Of a DNA stretch of 64,000 bases, positions 33,177-41,417 are shown piece by piece; within the stretch, counting starts at the first letter, position 1, and each line of letters opens with the position of its first letter. The notes beneath the pieces are model-generated. The model was not told the DNA's origin, did not search any database, and saw only the letters and a list, made by a program, of their open reading frames with translations. This DNA is from a bacterium (GTDB lineage Bacteria > Oederibacteriota > CAKKQC01). The DNA is taken from assembly GCA_919901855.1 (NCBI GenBank), contig CAKKQC010000021.1, forward strand, positions 62,001-126,000. Reading direction: 5' to 3'. A program made the translations under genes and the position numbers.

Positions 33177-33803
33177 ATGGGAGGACAGGTGGATGAGTCA
33201 CATGCGGAACGCACCGACGAGGAGCTCATGGCGGCCCACGCCCGCGGGGACGAGGGGGCGTTCGCCGAGCTCTTCCAGCGGTACGCCGGGCGGCTCTTCG
33301 GCTACCTGCGGCACATGAGCGGGGACCGGGAGCTCGCCATGGACCTGGTGCAGGAGACCTTCCTCCGCGCGCACCGGGCCAGGCACCGGTTCGATGCCAC
33401 CCGCCCGTTCCGCCCCTGGATCTTCCGGATCGCGTCCAGGGTCCAGGTCGACCACGCGCGGAGCTGGCTCGGATGGCTGAGCCTCAGGTCCGTGAGCCTG
33501 TTCGGCGGGGAGGACGAGGCCGCCCCCGCGTGGGCCGACCGGCTGGCGGGGGTTCCCGCGCAGGAACCGGCGCGGGTTGCCGAGGCGCGCGACCTCTCGG
33601 CGCGCGTGCGGGCCGAGATCGGCCGGCTGCCCCTGCCGTACCGCCGGGCCCTGCTCCTGCACGACCTCGAAGGGCTCAACTGCCGGGAGGTCGCGGAGGT
33701 CACGGGCCGCCCGATCGGGACCGTGCTGAGCTGGGTCCACCGGGGCCGGGCCCTCCTGCGCGAGCGGCTCGAGGCCGCCGGCGGGAAGGATGCGTGGTCA
33801 TGA
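33177..33803 (+). CDS. ECF-family RNA polymerase sigma factor
   Basis: This 208-residue extracytoplasmic-function sigma factor has region 2 (FAELFQRYAGRLFGYLRHM, AMDLVQETFLRAHRARHRF, FRPWIFRIASRVQVDHAR) and region 4 (LPLPYRRALLLHDLEGLNCR, EVAEVTGRPIGTVLSWVHRG), with an unusually long linker between them containing SLRSVSLFGGEDEAAPAW. The start is ATG 33177; TATTAG at 33167-33172 lies close upstream. The stop overlaps the anti-sigma gene (ATGA at 33800), the usual sigma/anti-sigma coupling. Its position at the head of a 21-kb string suggests it controls that string; the recognised promoter is unknown. Confidence 0.9.
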   Translation: MGGQVDESHAERTDEELMAAHARGDEGAFAELFQRYAGRLFGYLRHMSGDRELAMDLVQETFLRAHRARHRFDATRPFRPWIFRIASRVQVDHARSWLGWLSLRSVSLFGGEDEAAPAWADRLAGVPAQEPARVAEARDLSARVRAEIGRLPLPYRRALLLHDLEGLNCREVAEVTGRPIGTVLSWVHRGRALLRERLEAAGGKDAWS

Positions 33804-34723
33804 ACGGCGCGCACGATCCCGAGGCGCTCGAGCGGCACGTAGAGGGCGCCCTGTCCGGCGAGGCCCGGCGGCGGCTCGAGGCGCATCTCGAGGGATGCGC
33901 GGACTGCGCCGGCCAGGTCCGGCTGGCCCGCCGTGTCCGCGCCGCGCTCGCGGACGGACGGAAGACGGACGGGTTGTCCACCGCCGAGCTGGCCGAGCTG
34001 TCGCGGCGGCTGCGCAGCGCTATCGCGGTCCCCGCCCCGGCCCTGTCCGCCTGGCGGTGGCCCGCCTGGGCGGCGGTGGGCGCCGTCGCCGCGCTCGCGC
34101 TCTGGGTCTCCCGGCCCGCGGTGGAGTCTTCGGCCGGGGCGGGCGCCCGTCCCGCGGAACGGGCGCCGCGCGCGGCTTCGGCCGCGGCCCTGCGCCGCGC
34201 CGAAGCCGGGCTGGTGGCGGACGCCGTGGGCGCGTCCGCGTCGCTATTCGGGGGCACTGCACCCGTATTGACGCCGGTGCTGATCGCGCACTTCGGGACC
34301 TCCGCCGGATTCGGGGGGGTCGTCGTGGGCGGGGCCCCGGGTCCCGCGTTCGCGACGGCCATGCGCGGCGGCCGCCGGGCGCTCGTCCTCTCGGGGATCT
34401 CGGGGTCCGCGGACCCCGCCCGCCTCGAGATCGCGGTGCCCGCGGGAACCGGTCCCGTCGAGGCGGTGTCCGTCTGGGTCTGGGCCGACACGGCGGTCGC
34501 CGAGATCTCGCTCGAGGTGGCGGACGAGCAGGGGCAGGTGCGCGAGATTCCTCCGCGCCGGGCGGTCGCCCCGGGGCAGTGGATGCTCGTAACGTTCCCT
34601 CTGCCCGATGACATCTCGAGCTCGCCAATCGCGCGGCTGGGGTTTGGCGTGGCCGGCCCGGCCGGGGGTGATCGCTGTACGGTTGCCCTTGACCGGATGG
34701 AGGTATGGCGCCATGCGCGCTGA
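33800..34723 (+). CDS. Membrane anti-sigma factor with zinc finger and beta-sandwich C-terminus
   Basis: The 307-residue product starts with an anti-sigma zinc-finger domain: HLEGCADCAGQ gives the H-x3-C-x2-C pattern (zf-HC2 type). A single transmembrane segment is at about residues 78-98 (AWRWPAWAAVGAVAALALWV). The extracytoplasmic part, after an Ala-rich linker, is beta-rich (LEIAVPAGTGPVEAVSVWVW, ISLEVADEQGQVREIP, LGFGVAGPAGG, VALDRMEVW). It resembles jelly-roll carbohydrate-binding modules. This is the layout of sensor anti-sigma factors such as clostridial RsgI, so polysaccharide sensing is possible. The sigma gene overlaps upstream and the prepilin-like gene follows. Confidence 0.78.
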   Translation: MNGAHDPEALERHVEGALSGEARRRLEAHLEGCADCAGQVRLARRVRAALADGRKTDGLSTAELAELSRRLRSAIAVPAPALSAWRWPAWAAVGAVAALALWVSRPAVESSAGAGARPAERAPRAASAAALRRAEAGLVADAVGASASLFGGTAPVLTPVLIAHFGTSAGFGGVVVGGAPGPAFATAMRGGRRALVLSGISGSADPARLEIAVPAGTGPVEAVSVWVWADTAVAEISLEVADEQGQVREIPPRRAVAPGQWMLVTFPLPDDISSSPIARLGFGVAGPAGGDRCTVALDRMEVWRHAR

Positions 34724-34742
34724 ACCTGCTACGCTGAATACG

Positions 34743-37040
34743 ATGCGGCGGGACTCGGAATCAGGCACTACCTTCATCGAGATCTCGATGATGTCCCTCA
34801 TTTTCACCATCGCCGTGATCGCGATCGCGACGGCCATCCGGACGGCCACGAAGGGCGTCCTGATGGCGAAGGAGCAGTCGCGCGCCATGGCGCTGGCCCG
34901 GGACCAGCTCGAAGTGGTGAAGAACATGGGCTACAAAGTCCTGGAGAACCGCTTTTCTAACTACTACTACCCCGACGATCCCGATCCTGCGACGCCACTC
35001 TACCAGAAGAAGAGCGCGATCCCGTATCCGGCGATCAAGCCGAACGCACTCGAGGATCCCTGGACGGCTGAGGTCATTCTCATGGGTGGGGTGAAGTACT
35101 GGCGCCATGTGGTCGTCAAGTTCGTGCAGGAAGATGCCAACGGCAAGCTCATCCAGAACCCCGAGCCCTGTCCGTCCTGCGCCACCCCCGAGCCGGGCGG
35201 AGGCAACTCGGCCCCAGGACTCGCGTTCATCGAGGTGGATGTAACCTGGCTCAACCGGCGGACCGGCCGGATGGCCCAGGTGCGAGTCAGTTCCCTGCTC
35301 GCGAACACCTCGGTCGCGAGCACGGCGAGTGGAAGGATAAACGGCCATGTAATCGACGACGGGACGGGCCTCGGGGCACCCGCTCCCCTGCCGGTCGGCG
35401 GCTCGCCCACGTACATCCTGAGCGGTCTCGTCATCACGGCGCAGAACGAGCAGACCCTCGCCATTTACACGGTCATGTCCGACTCGTCGGGGAGCTACCA
35501 TCTCAAGAACCTTCCCAACGGCAGTTACACCGTAAAGCTCAGCGGCGTGCCTGCGTACCAGGACAGCGCCTACACCGCTTGGAACAAGGGGCTATATGCC
35601 GCGGCCGGCCAGACGGTGTCGATCAACGACACGGCGCAGACGCTCAACGGGATCGACCTCTACACGATCCAGCTCAAGAAGGTCAGTGTTCGCATGAAAG
35701 TCCAGGACGTGTTGTTGGGCCAGGTGCTCAAGATCTCGGTGAGCGACGGCGTTTCCGCCGACCAGCTCTGGACCGCGCCGGCGGATTGCACCGCCGGGTC
35801 TCCCTGTTCGCTCATGATCCCGAACGTGGCGGTCCCGTATACGGGCAGCAAGACGTACCAGCTCCGGGTCGAGAATCAGACCGCGCCCTCGGTGGCAACG
35901 GCCCAGCTCTGCGTCGATTCCTCGGTGGCGGCGGGCGGGGTCTACTACGTGGGGTGGGGCAGCGCCCCGCCGCCGCCGCCGAATCCCTGTAACCCGATGG
36001 CATGCCCGGGATTCGTGAACTGCGTCGACCCCGATCCGGAGGGGCCACCCCTGAGCTTCACGACGACCGGCATGACCGTGGCGAACATCGGAGTCAGGGT
36101 CCGGGTGATCGAATGCGTTAATTTTTCCTGCGGGCTGCCGACCACGCCGGCGCTGGTCCGGGTGTCCTACACGGGGAAGACGAGCGGGCTCGGGGCCACG
36201 CTCACGGTGGATGCGAATGGCGTGGCGACCTTCACGGGGGTTCCGCCGGAATCGTCCCAGAACCTCGTCGTCCGGGCGTGGATGACCGTGACCGGCTACT
36301 CGACCGACGAGTACCCGGTGCCCGTCAACCTCGTGTCCGGCCAGAACTACGACCTTGACGAGAACAACGGCTCGACGTACAGCGCGGAGCCGCCGGCAGG
36401 CGCCCGCCACACCCTCGTGCTCCTGCAGACCTCGGCGATCAGCGGCACGATCTGGAAGGGCGGCGGGCTCCCGTTTCCACACGCCGTCGTCCGAATCAGC
36501 AGCGCCAAGAGCGAGTGGACGACGATCGTGACGGCGGACGACTCGGGCCGGTTCAAATATGGCGTCGTGCCCGTGGCGACCGACGCCTACACCGTGGCGC
36601 CCGTGGTCGGCGCGGACTATTCGTCGACGCCGGGTTCCCGGTCCGTCTATGTCGCGGCGAAAGGGACGGAATACCGGATTGACAACAGCAAGGCGCCCAT
36701 GGACTTCGTCGTGCTCTCCATCAACGGCATGCTCAGAGGCACGGTGTCCTACGGGGGAGAGCCGCTGCGGACGGGGGCCGTGGTCGTGGCCTGCTCGAGC
36801 CCGTTCGTCGATCCTTTCCCCTCCTCCCTGCCGAGCCCGGCCCTGGCGGGGCATTACACCTACTCGACCGTGACGCTGACGGACGGCACCTACGCGATGC
36901 GGGTGGTCGCCGGCTTGGTCGACTATTACATCTATGCCTTCGCGGTGAAGGACGGGGTGCCGCACGTCTATTCGTCCTCGCCCACCCAGGTGACGGTGCC
37001 GCCCGATGTCGACGCCGTCCACGATTTCAGCCTGCCATGA
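34743..37040 (+). CDS. Giant prepilin-like protein with carboxypeptidase-regulatory-like domains
   Basis: The product has a type IV prepilin N-terminus: ESGTTFIEISMMSLIFTIAV, with a Gly before the cleavage point, Glu at mature position 5 and a hydrophobic helix. Unlike ordinary pilins it is 765 residues long. The C-terminal 550 residues hold several beta-sandwich modules of the carboxypeptidase-regulatory type (ILSGLVITAQNEQTLAIYTV, GSYHLKNLPNGSYTV, AISGTIWKGGG, GMLRGTVSYGGEPLRTGAVV). ATG 34743 is preferred because it places the signal correctly; ATG 34713 in frame inside the anti-sigma gene is an alternative. It could be a pilus-tip or pseudopilin adhesin. The stop overlaps the next gene (ATGA at 37037). 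Confidence 0.75.
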   Translation: MRRDSESGTTFIEISMMSLIFTIAVIAIATAIRTATKGVLMAKEQSRAMALARDQLEVVKNMGYKVLENRFSNYYYPDDPDPATPLYQKKSAIPYPAIKPNALEDPWTAEVILMGGVKYWRHVVVKFVQEDANGKLIQNPEPCPSCATPEPGGGNSAPGLAFIEVDVTWLNRRTGRMAQVRVSSLLANTSVASTASGRINGHVIDDGTGLGAPAPLPVGGSPTYILSGLVITAQNEQTLAIYTVMSDSSGSYHLKNLPNGSYTVKLSGVPAYQDSAYTAWNKGLYAAAGQTVSINDTAQTLNGIDLYTIQLKKVSVRMKVQDVLLGQVLKISVSDGVSADQLWTAPADCTAGSPCSLMIPNVAVPYTGSKTYQLRVENQTAPSVATAQLCVDSSVAAGGVYYVGWGSAPPPPPNPCNPMACPGFVNCVDPDPEGPPLSFTTTGMTVANIGVRVRVIECVNFSCGLPTTPALVRVSYTGKTSGLGATLTVDANGVATFTGVPPESSQNLVVRAWMTVTGYSTDEYPVPVNLVSGQNYDLDENNGSTYSAEPPAGARHTLVLLQTSAISGTIWKGGGLPFPHAVVRISSAKSEWTTIVTADDSGRFKYGVVPVATDAYTVAPVVGADYSSTPGSRSVYVAAKGTEYRIDNSKAPMDFVVLSINGMLRGTVSYGGEPLRTGAVVVACSSPFVDPFPSSLPSPALAGHYTYSTVTLTDGTYAMRVVAGLVDYYIYAFAVKDGVPHVYSSSPTQVTVPPDVDAVHDFSLP

Positions 37041-37588
37041 GCGTTCGGCGGACCGGTCGTGCCCGATATTCCGCCCGGCCGGGGGAGCGGGGGTTCACGC
37101 TGATCGAGCTCATGATGGCCGTCGCCCTCCTGGGGATCGGCACCACGTTCATGACGATACTGTTCCTCAAGGGCTATCAAAACTGGAAGTCGAGTTTCGA
37201 CACCATGATCCTCCAGCGCAACATCCGCCTGACGCTGGGGAAGGTGAGCAAGGCGCTGCGGGAAGCCAGGCCCGGTACCGTCGTGATCGACCGGTTGGCG
37301 GCGACCGAGCCGATGTTCAGCCGGATCGCGTTCACGGACGGCCGCGGCCGCGGCTGGGTGATCTGGCAGGAGAGTCGCCGGATCGTGATGCTGGAGCCGT
37401 TGGCGAACGGGACCAGCGTGACCACATTCGTTGCCGCGGATATCGATGCGCTGTCCTTCGTCTACCCGAGCTTCCAGGATCTCTCCCTGATCGACGTCGG
37501 GATCACGGGCCGGAAGGTGCCCTACGCGCGGGCTCCCTCGCCGATCATCGTCCAGCTCGTCGAACGCGCCATGCTCCGCAACCCATGA
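37037..37588 (+). CDS. PilW-like minor prepilin
   Basis: A 183-residue type IV prepilin. GERGFTLIELMMAVALLGIG shows the canonical Gly/Phe cleavage site, Glu5 and the following hydrophobic helix. The helix leads to a soluble domain in which the only features are NIRLTLGKVSKALREARPG and an aromatic-rich end. PilW- and GspJ-like minor pilins have this organisation. No pilus ATPase, platform, secretin or peptidase gene is in the window, so it must use machinery from elsewhere. Confidence 0.85.
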   Translation: MSVRRTGRARYSARPGERGFTLIELMMAVALLGIGTTFMTILFLKGYQNWKSSFDTMILQRNIRLTLGKVSKALREARPGTVVIDRLAATEPMFSRIAFTDGRGRGWVIWQESRRIVMLEPLANGTSVTTFVAADIDALSFVYPSFQDLSLIDVGITGRKVPYARAPSPIIVQLVERAMLRNP

Positions 37589-37604
37589 TATCGAGGAGGA
37601 CGGT

Positions 37605-38933
37605 ATGAACAACCCGCATCCGCAGGACGGAGAATCCGGACAGGGACTCGCCTACGTGCTCATCATCTCGGCGGTCCTGCTCGTCTTCCTCGTGGCGCTC
37701 GTGGACGTGCTCACGCGGGAGAGCAAGTGGATCGTGCGGCAGGCCAAGGGGCTCGACCTCCTGCACGCCGCGGACGCCGCGATCGACCGGGGGCTCTACG
37801 CGCTCCAGCGGGGCGGAAACTGGGACGGTATCCCGTCGGGGTCCGTGATCGGATACGACCAGAACAAGGTGTACTCGGACTCCCCGGGGATGCTCTACAC
37901 GATCAAGATCCAGGAAGGCAACTGGACGCCGGGCTACATGATGGGGGACAAGGCCTCGGAGCGGACGATCACGGCCTTCGTGACCTACACGCCGACGGGC
38001 GAGCACAAGAAGGTCCAGGCGGTCGTGATCAAGTCCACGCTGAACTCGGCCTTGTTTTCTGGCGGCGGCATCCAGGTCAAGGGGTCCGCCGACATCAACT
38101 GGGGGCCCGTCGTGTCCTACGCCAGCGGCCCCAATACCATCGTCGACCCCGCGAACGCCGACGATCATCCCGTATACATGTCCCGCGGAGGCATCGTCGC
38201 GAAAGGGCTCACGCCCTGCCTGGGGGATGGCATTCCGACCGTCGGCGTCTGCTACCTCGAATACGCGTCGGTGGAAAGCCTCGGTACCACGCCCTTCGTC
38301 GACCTAGACCAGCTGCGGTTTGAGGCGGATCAACAGAAGACGCTCGTGAACCCGACCACCTTGGGCAAAGCCTGCGTCGATGTGGGTCCGGCCGGCGGCC
38401 CGATGCCGGGGACGGCGGGAGCCGAGAGCGTGATCTTCTACGACACTTGTGACGGCAAGAACTACTACCCGCCTCCCACCGGCTCTAACCTTTGCAAGGG
38501 CGCGTGCACGGCGATCAACAATGGGGCCGACGTCAAGTTCACCGGTGGATGCGGGCAGGGGAAGCTCATCGTGCTCGGCGATCTCACCACCGCCGGCAAC
38601 GGTTCGTGCGAGGACGGCGTTCTCCTCCCGCCACCCGCGGACTGCAACAAGTACGACAAGGACGGGGACACATGTCCACCGTACAATGTCTACACCAACA
38701 ACGAGTTCTGGGACGGGTTCATTTACGTCGCCGGCAACCTGAATTCTAACGGCGTCAAGATGATCTACGGCACGATCTACGCCAACAACTCGGCCGGGGT
38801 GAGCGGAACGTTCAAGATCTTCTACAAGCCGGACAACAACGCCCTGGCGTCCCTCGGCAAGACCTGCTTCATTGAGCTGTGGATGGAACGGGCCCCGAAA
38901 GCCGGAGACGTGTTTCCGGTCTCGCTCCCGTAA
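37605..38933 (+). CDS. PilX-like minor pilin protein
   Basis: The 442-residue product begins GQGLAYVLIISAVLLVFLVA, a PilX_N-like N-terminus: a polar start, then one long hydrophobic helix without the canonical Glu5, and LHAADAAIDRGLYALQRGG immediately after, which is the common PilX 'AAEAG' region. The remainder is a Cys/Gly/Asn-rich extracellular domain with little similarity to known folds (MSRGGIVAKGLTPCLGDGIP, NGVKMIYGTIYANNSAGVSG). The run of three prepilin-like genes with overlapping or near-adjacent ends suggests one assembled structure. Start at ATG 37605 follows GGAGG (37594-37598). Confidence 0.75.
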   Translation: MNNPHPQDGESGQGLAYVLIISAVLLVFLVALVDVLTRESKWIVRQAKGLDLLHAADAAIDRGLYALQRGGNWDGIPSGSVIGYDQNKVYSDSPGMLYTIKIQEGNWTPGYMMGDKASERTITAFVTYTPTGEHKKVQAVVIKSTLNSALFSGGGIQVKGSADINWGPVVSYASGPNTIVDPANADDHPVYMSRGGIVAKGLTPCLGDGIPTVGVCYLEYASVESLGTTPFVDLDQLRFEADQQKTLVNPTTLGKACVDVGPAGGPMPGTAGAESVIFYDTCDGKNYYPPPTGSNLCKGACTAINNGADVKFTGGCGQGKLIVLGDLTTAGNGSCEDGVLLPPPADCNKYDKDGDTCPPYNVYTNNEFWDGFIYVAGNLNSNGVKMIYGTIYANNSAGVSGTFKIFYKPDNNALASLGKTCFIELWMERAPKAGDVFPVSLP

Positions 38934-38965
38934 GCGCCATCCGGCGGGACGTCCGGTTCGGATCC

Positions 38966-41416
38966 GTGCCGGCGCGGTTCTTTGCGCTCTGCGCCTTCCT
39001 CGTCCTCGCCTGCCATGCGACTCCCGCCTTCCTGCTGCGGGACCTGCCCGCGGCGCTGGGCGTGGTCTGGCTCCAGGCGCCATGGCGGTGGGACTGGTCC
39101 GCCCTCGCCCTGCTGGCCGCGCACACGGCGGCGTTCCTGGTCGTGCTCGCCGGCGCGGGTACGGCCGCCGGGCGGCTCCAGGTCTTGCGGCGTACGCGGG
39201 GCTTCGAGCGGGCGGCGTTCGCGCTGGGGGCCGGAGTGGGCATGCTGGGGACCACGATCCTCGGACTCGGGCTCTGCGGGCTGACCGGGCGGCCGGCCAT
39301 CCTGACGGTCTACGCGATCTTCGGTACGCTGGGGCTCTGGGAAAGCCGGCAATTGGCCGCGATGGCGGAGCGGGTGAGGTGGCGATGGCCAGGTACCGGA
39401 TGGGCGGGGGGCGGGCGTTCGGCGGTCATCGTCGTGTCTATGTGGATCGCGCTCTTTGGTCTGGCTGACCTGTTGGCTCCGGAGGCGTTCTGGGACGCGC
39501 TCGTGTATCATCTCGCCGCGCCGCGGCACTGGCTTCTGACGGGCCGGATCGCAGCCGTGGAGCCTTTCGCCACGAACTTCCCCCTCCTCATGTCCATGAA
39601 CTACCTCGTCGCCCTCGCTGTCCATGGCGAGCAGCTCGCGCGGACCCTCAACCTGGTCTGCGGGCTCACGCTGGTGGTCGTGGCGGCGTCCGTCGCGCGC
39701 GGCTGGCTCGACGGGGCCGCGGTCCGCCGCGGGGCCATCCTGGCGCTCACATCGCCTCTCCTCGTCCTGCTCGCGCTCCACGCCGGCGCGGACACCGCCA
39801 CCGCGCTATTCACGCTCCTCGCCCTCCTCGCGGTCGTGCGGGCCTGCCCCCGTTGGCCGGCCGGATCGATTCACCGCGGCTGGGTGGTGGGGGGGGGGGG
39901 GGCGGCGGGGGGGGGGGCCGCCACGAAGCCACAGGGGCTCGCGGTGCCAATCCTGCTCTGTCTGTTCGTGGCTGCGGCCCGCGGGGCCGGGCCGGGCGTC
40001 TGGACGGCCTTTGTCCTGCCGGCGGCGGCGGGGTGCCTGCCATGGGAGGTCAAGAGCTGGCTGCTGACGGGCGACCCCGTCTTTCCGTTCCTGAGCGGGA
40101 TCTGCGCCAGCCCGCTCTGGACGGAGTTCAGCCGGCGTGCCTACGCGGATGAACTGGCCGGCGTCCGCAACCAGTTGTCGGTGCTCAACGTCCAAATCCT
40201 CGGTGATGCCGGTGGCGTGATCGCCCGGTTCAGGGGGGGCCTCGTCGGGCCGGTGCCGGTACTGGCCGTTTGCGCGCTGGTGCTCCGGCCCTGGGCGCCA
40301 GGGATGCGGCTCCCGGCGTTGTTCGTAGCCGCGCTCGCGGCCGGCTGGGCTGCGACCGTCCCGGCGTGGCGGTTCCTGGCGGCGGGCCTCGTCCTGTTCC
40401 CGTTCTTCCTCGTTCGGCGGGAGGAGACCCGGGCCGGGCGCGCGATAGCGGCCGCGGCGGTTCTGCTCCAACTTGCGTGGATTCCCCTGGTCCTGGACAT
40501 CAACGACCGGCCCTGGGAGGCGGCCCGGGGCCGGGCCGGCCGAACGGCGTACTATGCCATGCTTCATCTCAATTCCGATCTCGATGCCGTCGAGATGCAG
40601 GAAAAGTTCGGGACCACGACTCCGCGACGACGCACGCTCACGGTGGGGGATGTCTGCGGATTCCTGATGCCCCGCTACGCCATCGTCGCGAGCTGGTTCG
40701 AGCCGACGCCGCTAATGCGCTGGGCGTCCGAGTCGCCGGGGCCGGAGCGGCTCTACGTCCGGCTGAAGCAGCGGGGGGTGCGGTTCATCCTGGTGAATCC
40801 CGGAGAGGTGATCCGCACCGCGCACTGGACCCATCTCGTCTGGGATCGCCCGCGGCCCCGGCGCACCTTGCGGGCGTTCTTCTCCCGGCACACGTCGCTC
40901 GCCTACGCCCGGTCGAACGGTTGGGTGTACTTCGTCTCGCGGCGCGCGACCGGCGCCCAGGTGCCCGAGTGCCTCGACGGCGGGACGGACCCGGGCTTCC
41001 CGACGGCGAGCATCTGCGTGGAGGAGGGCCGGGCGGCCCTGATGGCGGGGGAGGGCACGAAGGCCGTGCGGTTCGGATGGGCCGCAGTGGCCGCCGCTCC
41101 CCATTCGGGGATGGCGTGGGCGACGCTCGGGGACTGCCTTTACGGGCAGGGGAAGTGGGAGGAGGCGGCCAACATCTACAAGACGGCAGCCATGTACGGG
41201 TGCACGACCTCGGTCGTGTACCGGAACTGCGCCCTGGCCTACGCGAAGACGGGGGATTGGACGCGCGCCCGGCAGGCTATGGGATACGCGCTCTCGCTGG
41301 ACCCGGCCTCCCGCCGGGTGCAGGAGGACTTGAACGTGATCAACGACCGGATGTTCGAGGAGATGCGCCGGTCCAGGATGCGCGGGCGTGCGGCCGGGGA
41401 AGGCGCCGGACTCTAG
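38966..41416 (+). CDS. GT-C-like membrane glycosyltransferase with TPR tail, third paralogue
   Basis: The 816-residue product is related to the tandem pair at 6544-11611. It has several hydrophobic helices, FWDALVYHLAAPRHWLLTGR as the first-loop motif with acidic and YHL residues, then NFPLLMSMN, and a C-terminal TPR region (about residues 680-800: AWATLGDCLYGQGKWEEAAN, ALAYAKTGDWTRARQAMGYA). The start is taken as GTG 38966, which begins the first hydrophobic segment; the frame is open upstream to 38879, which would overlap the PilX-like gene. Two long G runs (39889-39902 and 39907-39917) interrupt the coding region, encoding Gly-rich VVGGGGAAGGGAA where the paralogues have no such insertion. 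It lies inside the pilin-like operon. Confidence 0.62.
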   Translation: MPARFFALCAFLVLACHATPAFLLRDLPAALGVVWLQAPWRWDWSALALLAAHTAAFLVVLAGAGTAAGRLQVLRRTRGFERAAFALGAGVGMLGTTILGLGLCGLTGRPAILTVYAIFGTLGLWESRQLAAMAERVRWRWPGTGWAGGGRSAVIVVSMWIALFGLADLLAPEAFWDALVYHLAAPRHWLLTGRIAAVEPFATNFPLLMSMNYLVALAVHGEQLARTLNLVCGLTLVVVAASVARGWLDGAAVRRGAILALTSPLLVLLALHAGADTATALFTLLALLAVVRACPRWPAGSIHRGWVVGGGGAAGGGAATKPQGLAVPILLCLFVAAARGAGPGVWTAFVLPAAAGCLPWEVKSWLLTGDPVFPFLSGICASPLWTEFSRRAYADELAGVRNQLSVLNVQILGDAGGVIARFRGGLVGPVPVLAVCALVLRPWAPGMRLPALFVAALAAGWAATVPAWRFLAAGLVLFPFFLVRREETRAGRAIAAAAVLLQLAWIPLVLDINDRPWEAARGRAGRTAYYAMLHLNSDLDAVEMQEKFGTTTPRRRTLTVGDVCGFLMPRYAIVASWFEPTPLMRWASESPGPERLYVRLKQRGVRFILVNPGEVIRTAHWTHLVWDRPRPRRTLRAFFSRHTSLAYARSNGWVYFVSRRATGAQVPECLDGGTDPGFPTASICVEEGRAALMAGEGTKAVRFGWAAVAAAPHSGMAWATLGDCLYGQGKWEEAANIYKTAAMYGCTTSVVYRNCALAYAKTGDWTRARQAMGYALSLDPASRRVQEDLNVINDRMFEEMRRSRMRGRAAGEGAGL
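39889..39917 (+). repeat. Poly-G tracts (14 G and 11 G) inside a coding region
   Basis: A run of 14 G (39889-39902), then CGGC, then a run of 11 G (39907-39917), lie inside the third GT-C-like gene. Homopolymers of this length readily gain or lose units, which would shift the frame and switch the gene off. Assembly error at the tract is the main alternative. Confidence 0.85.
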
Positions 41417-41417
41417 C

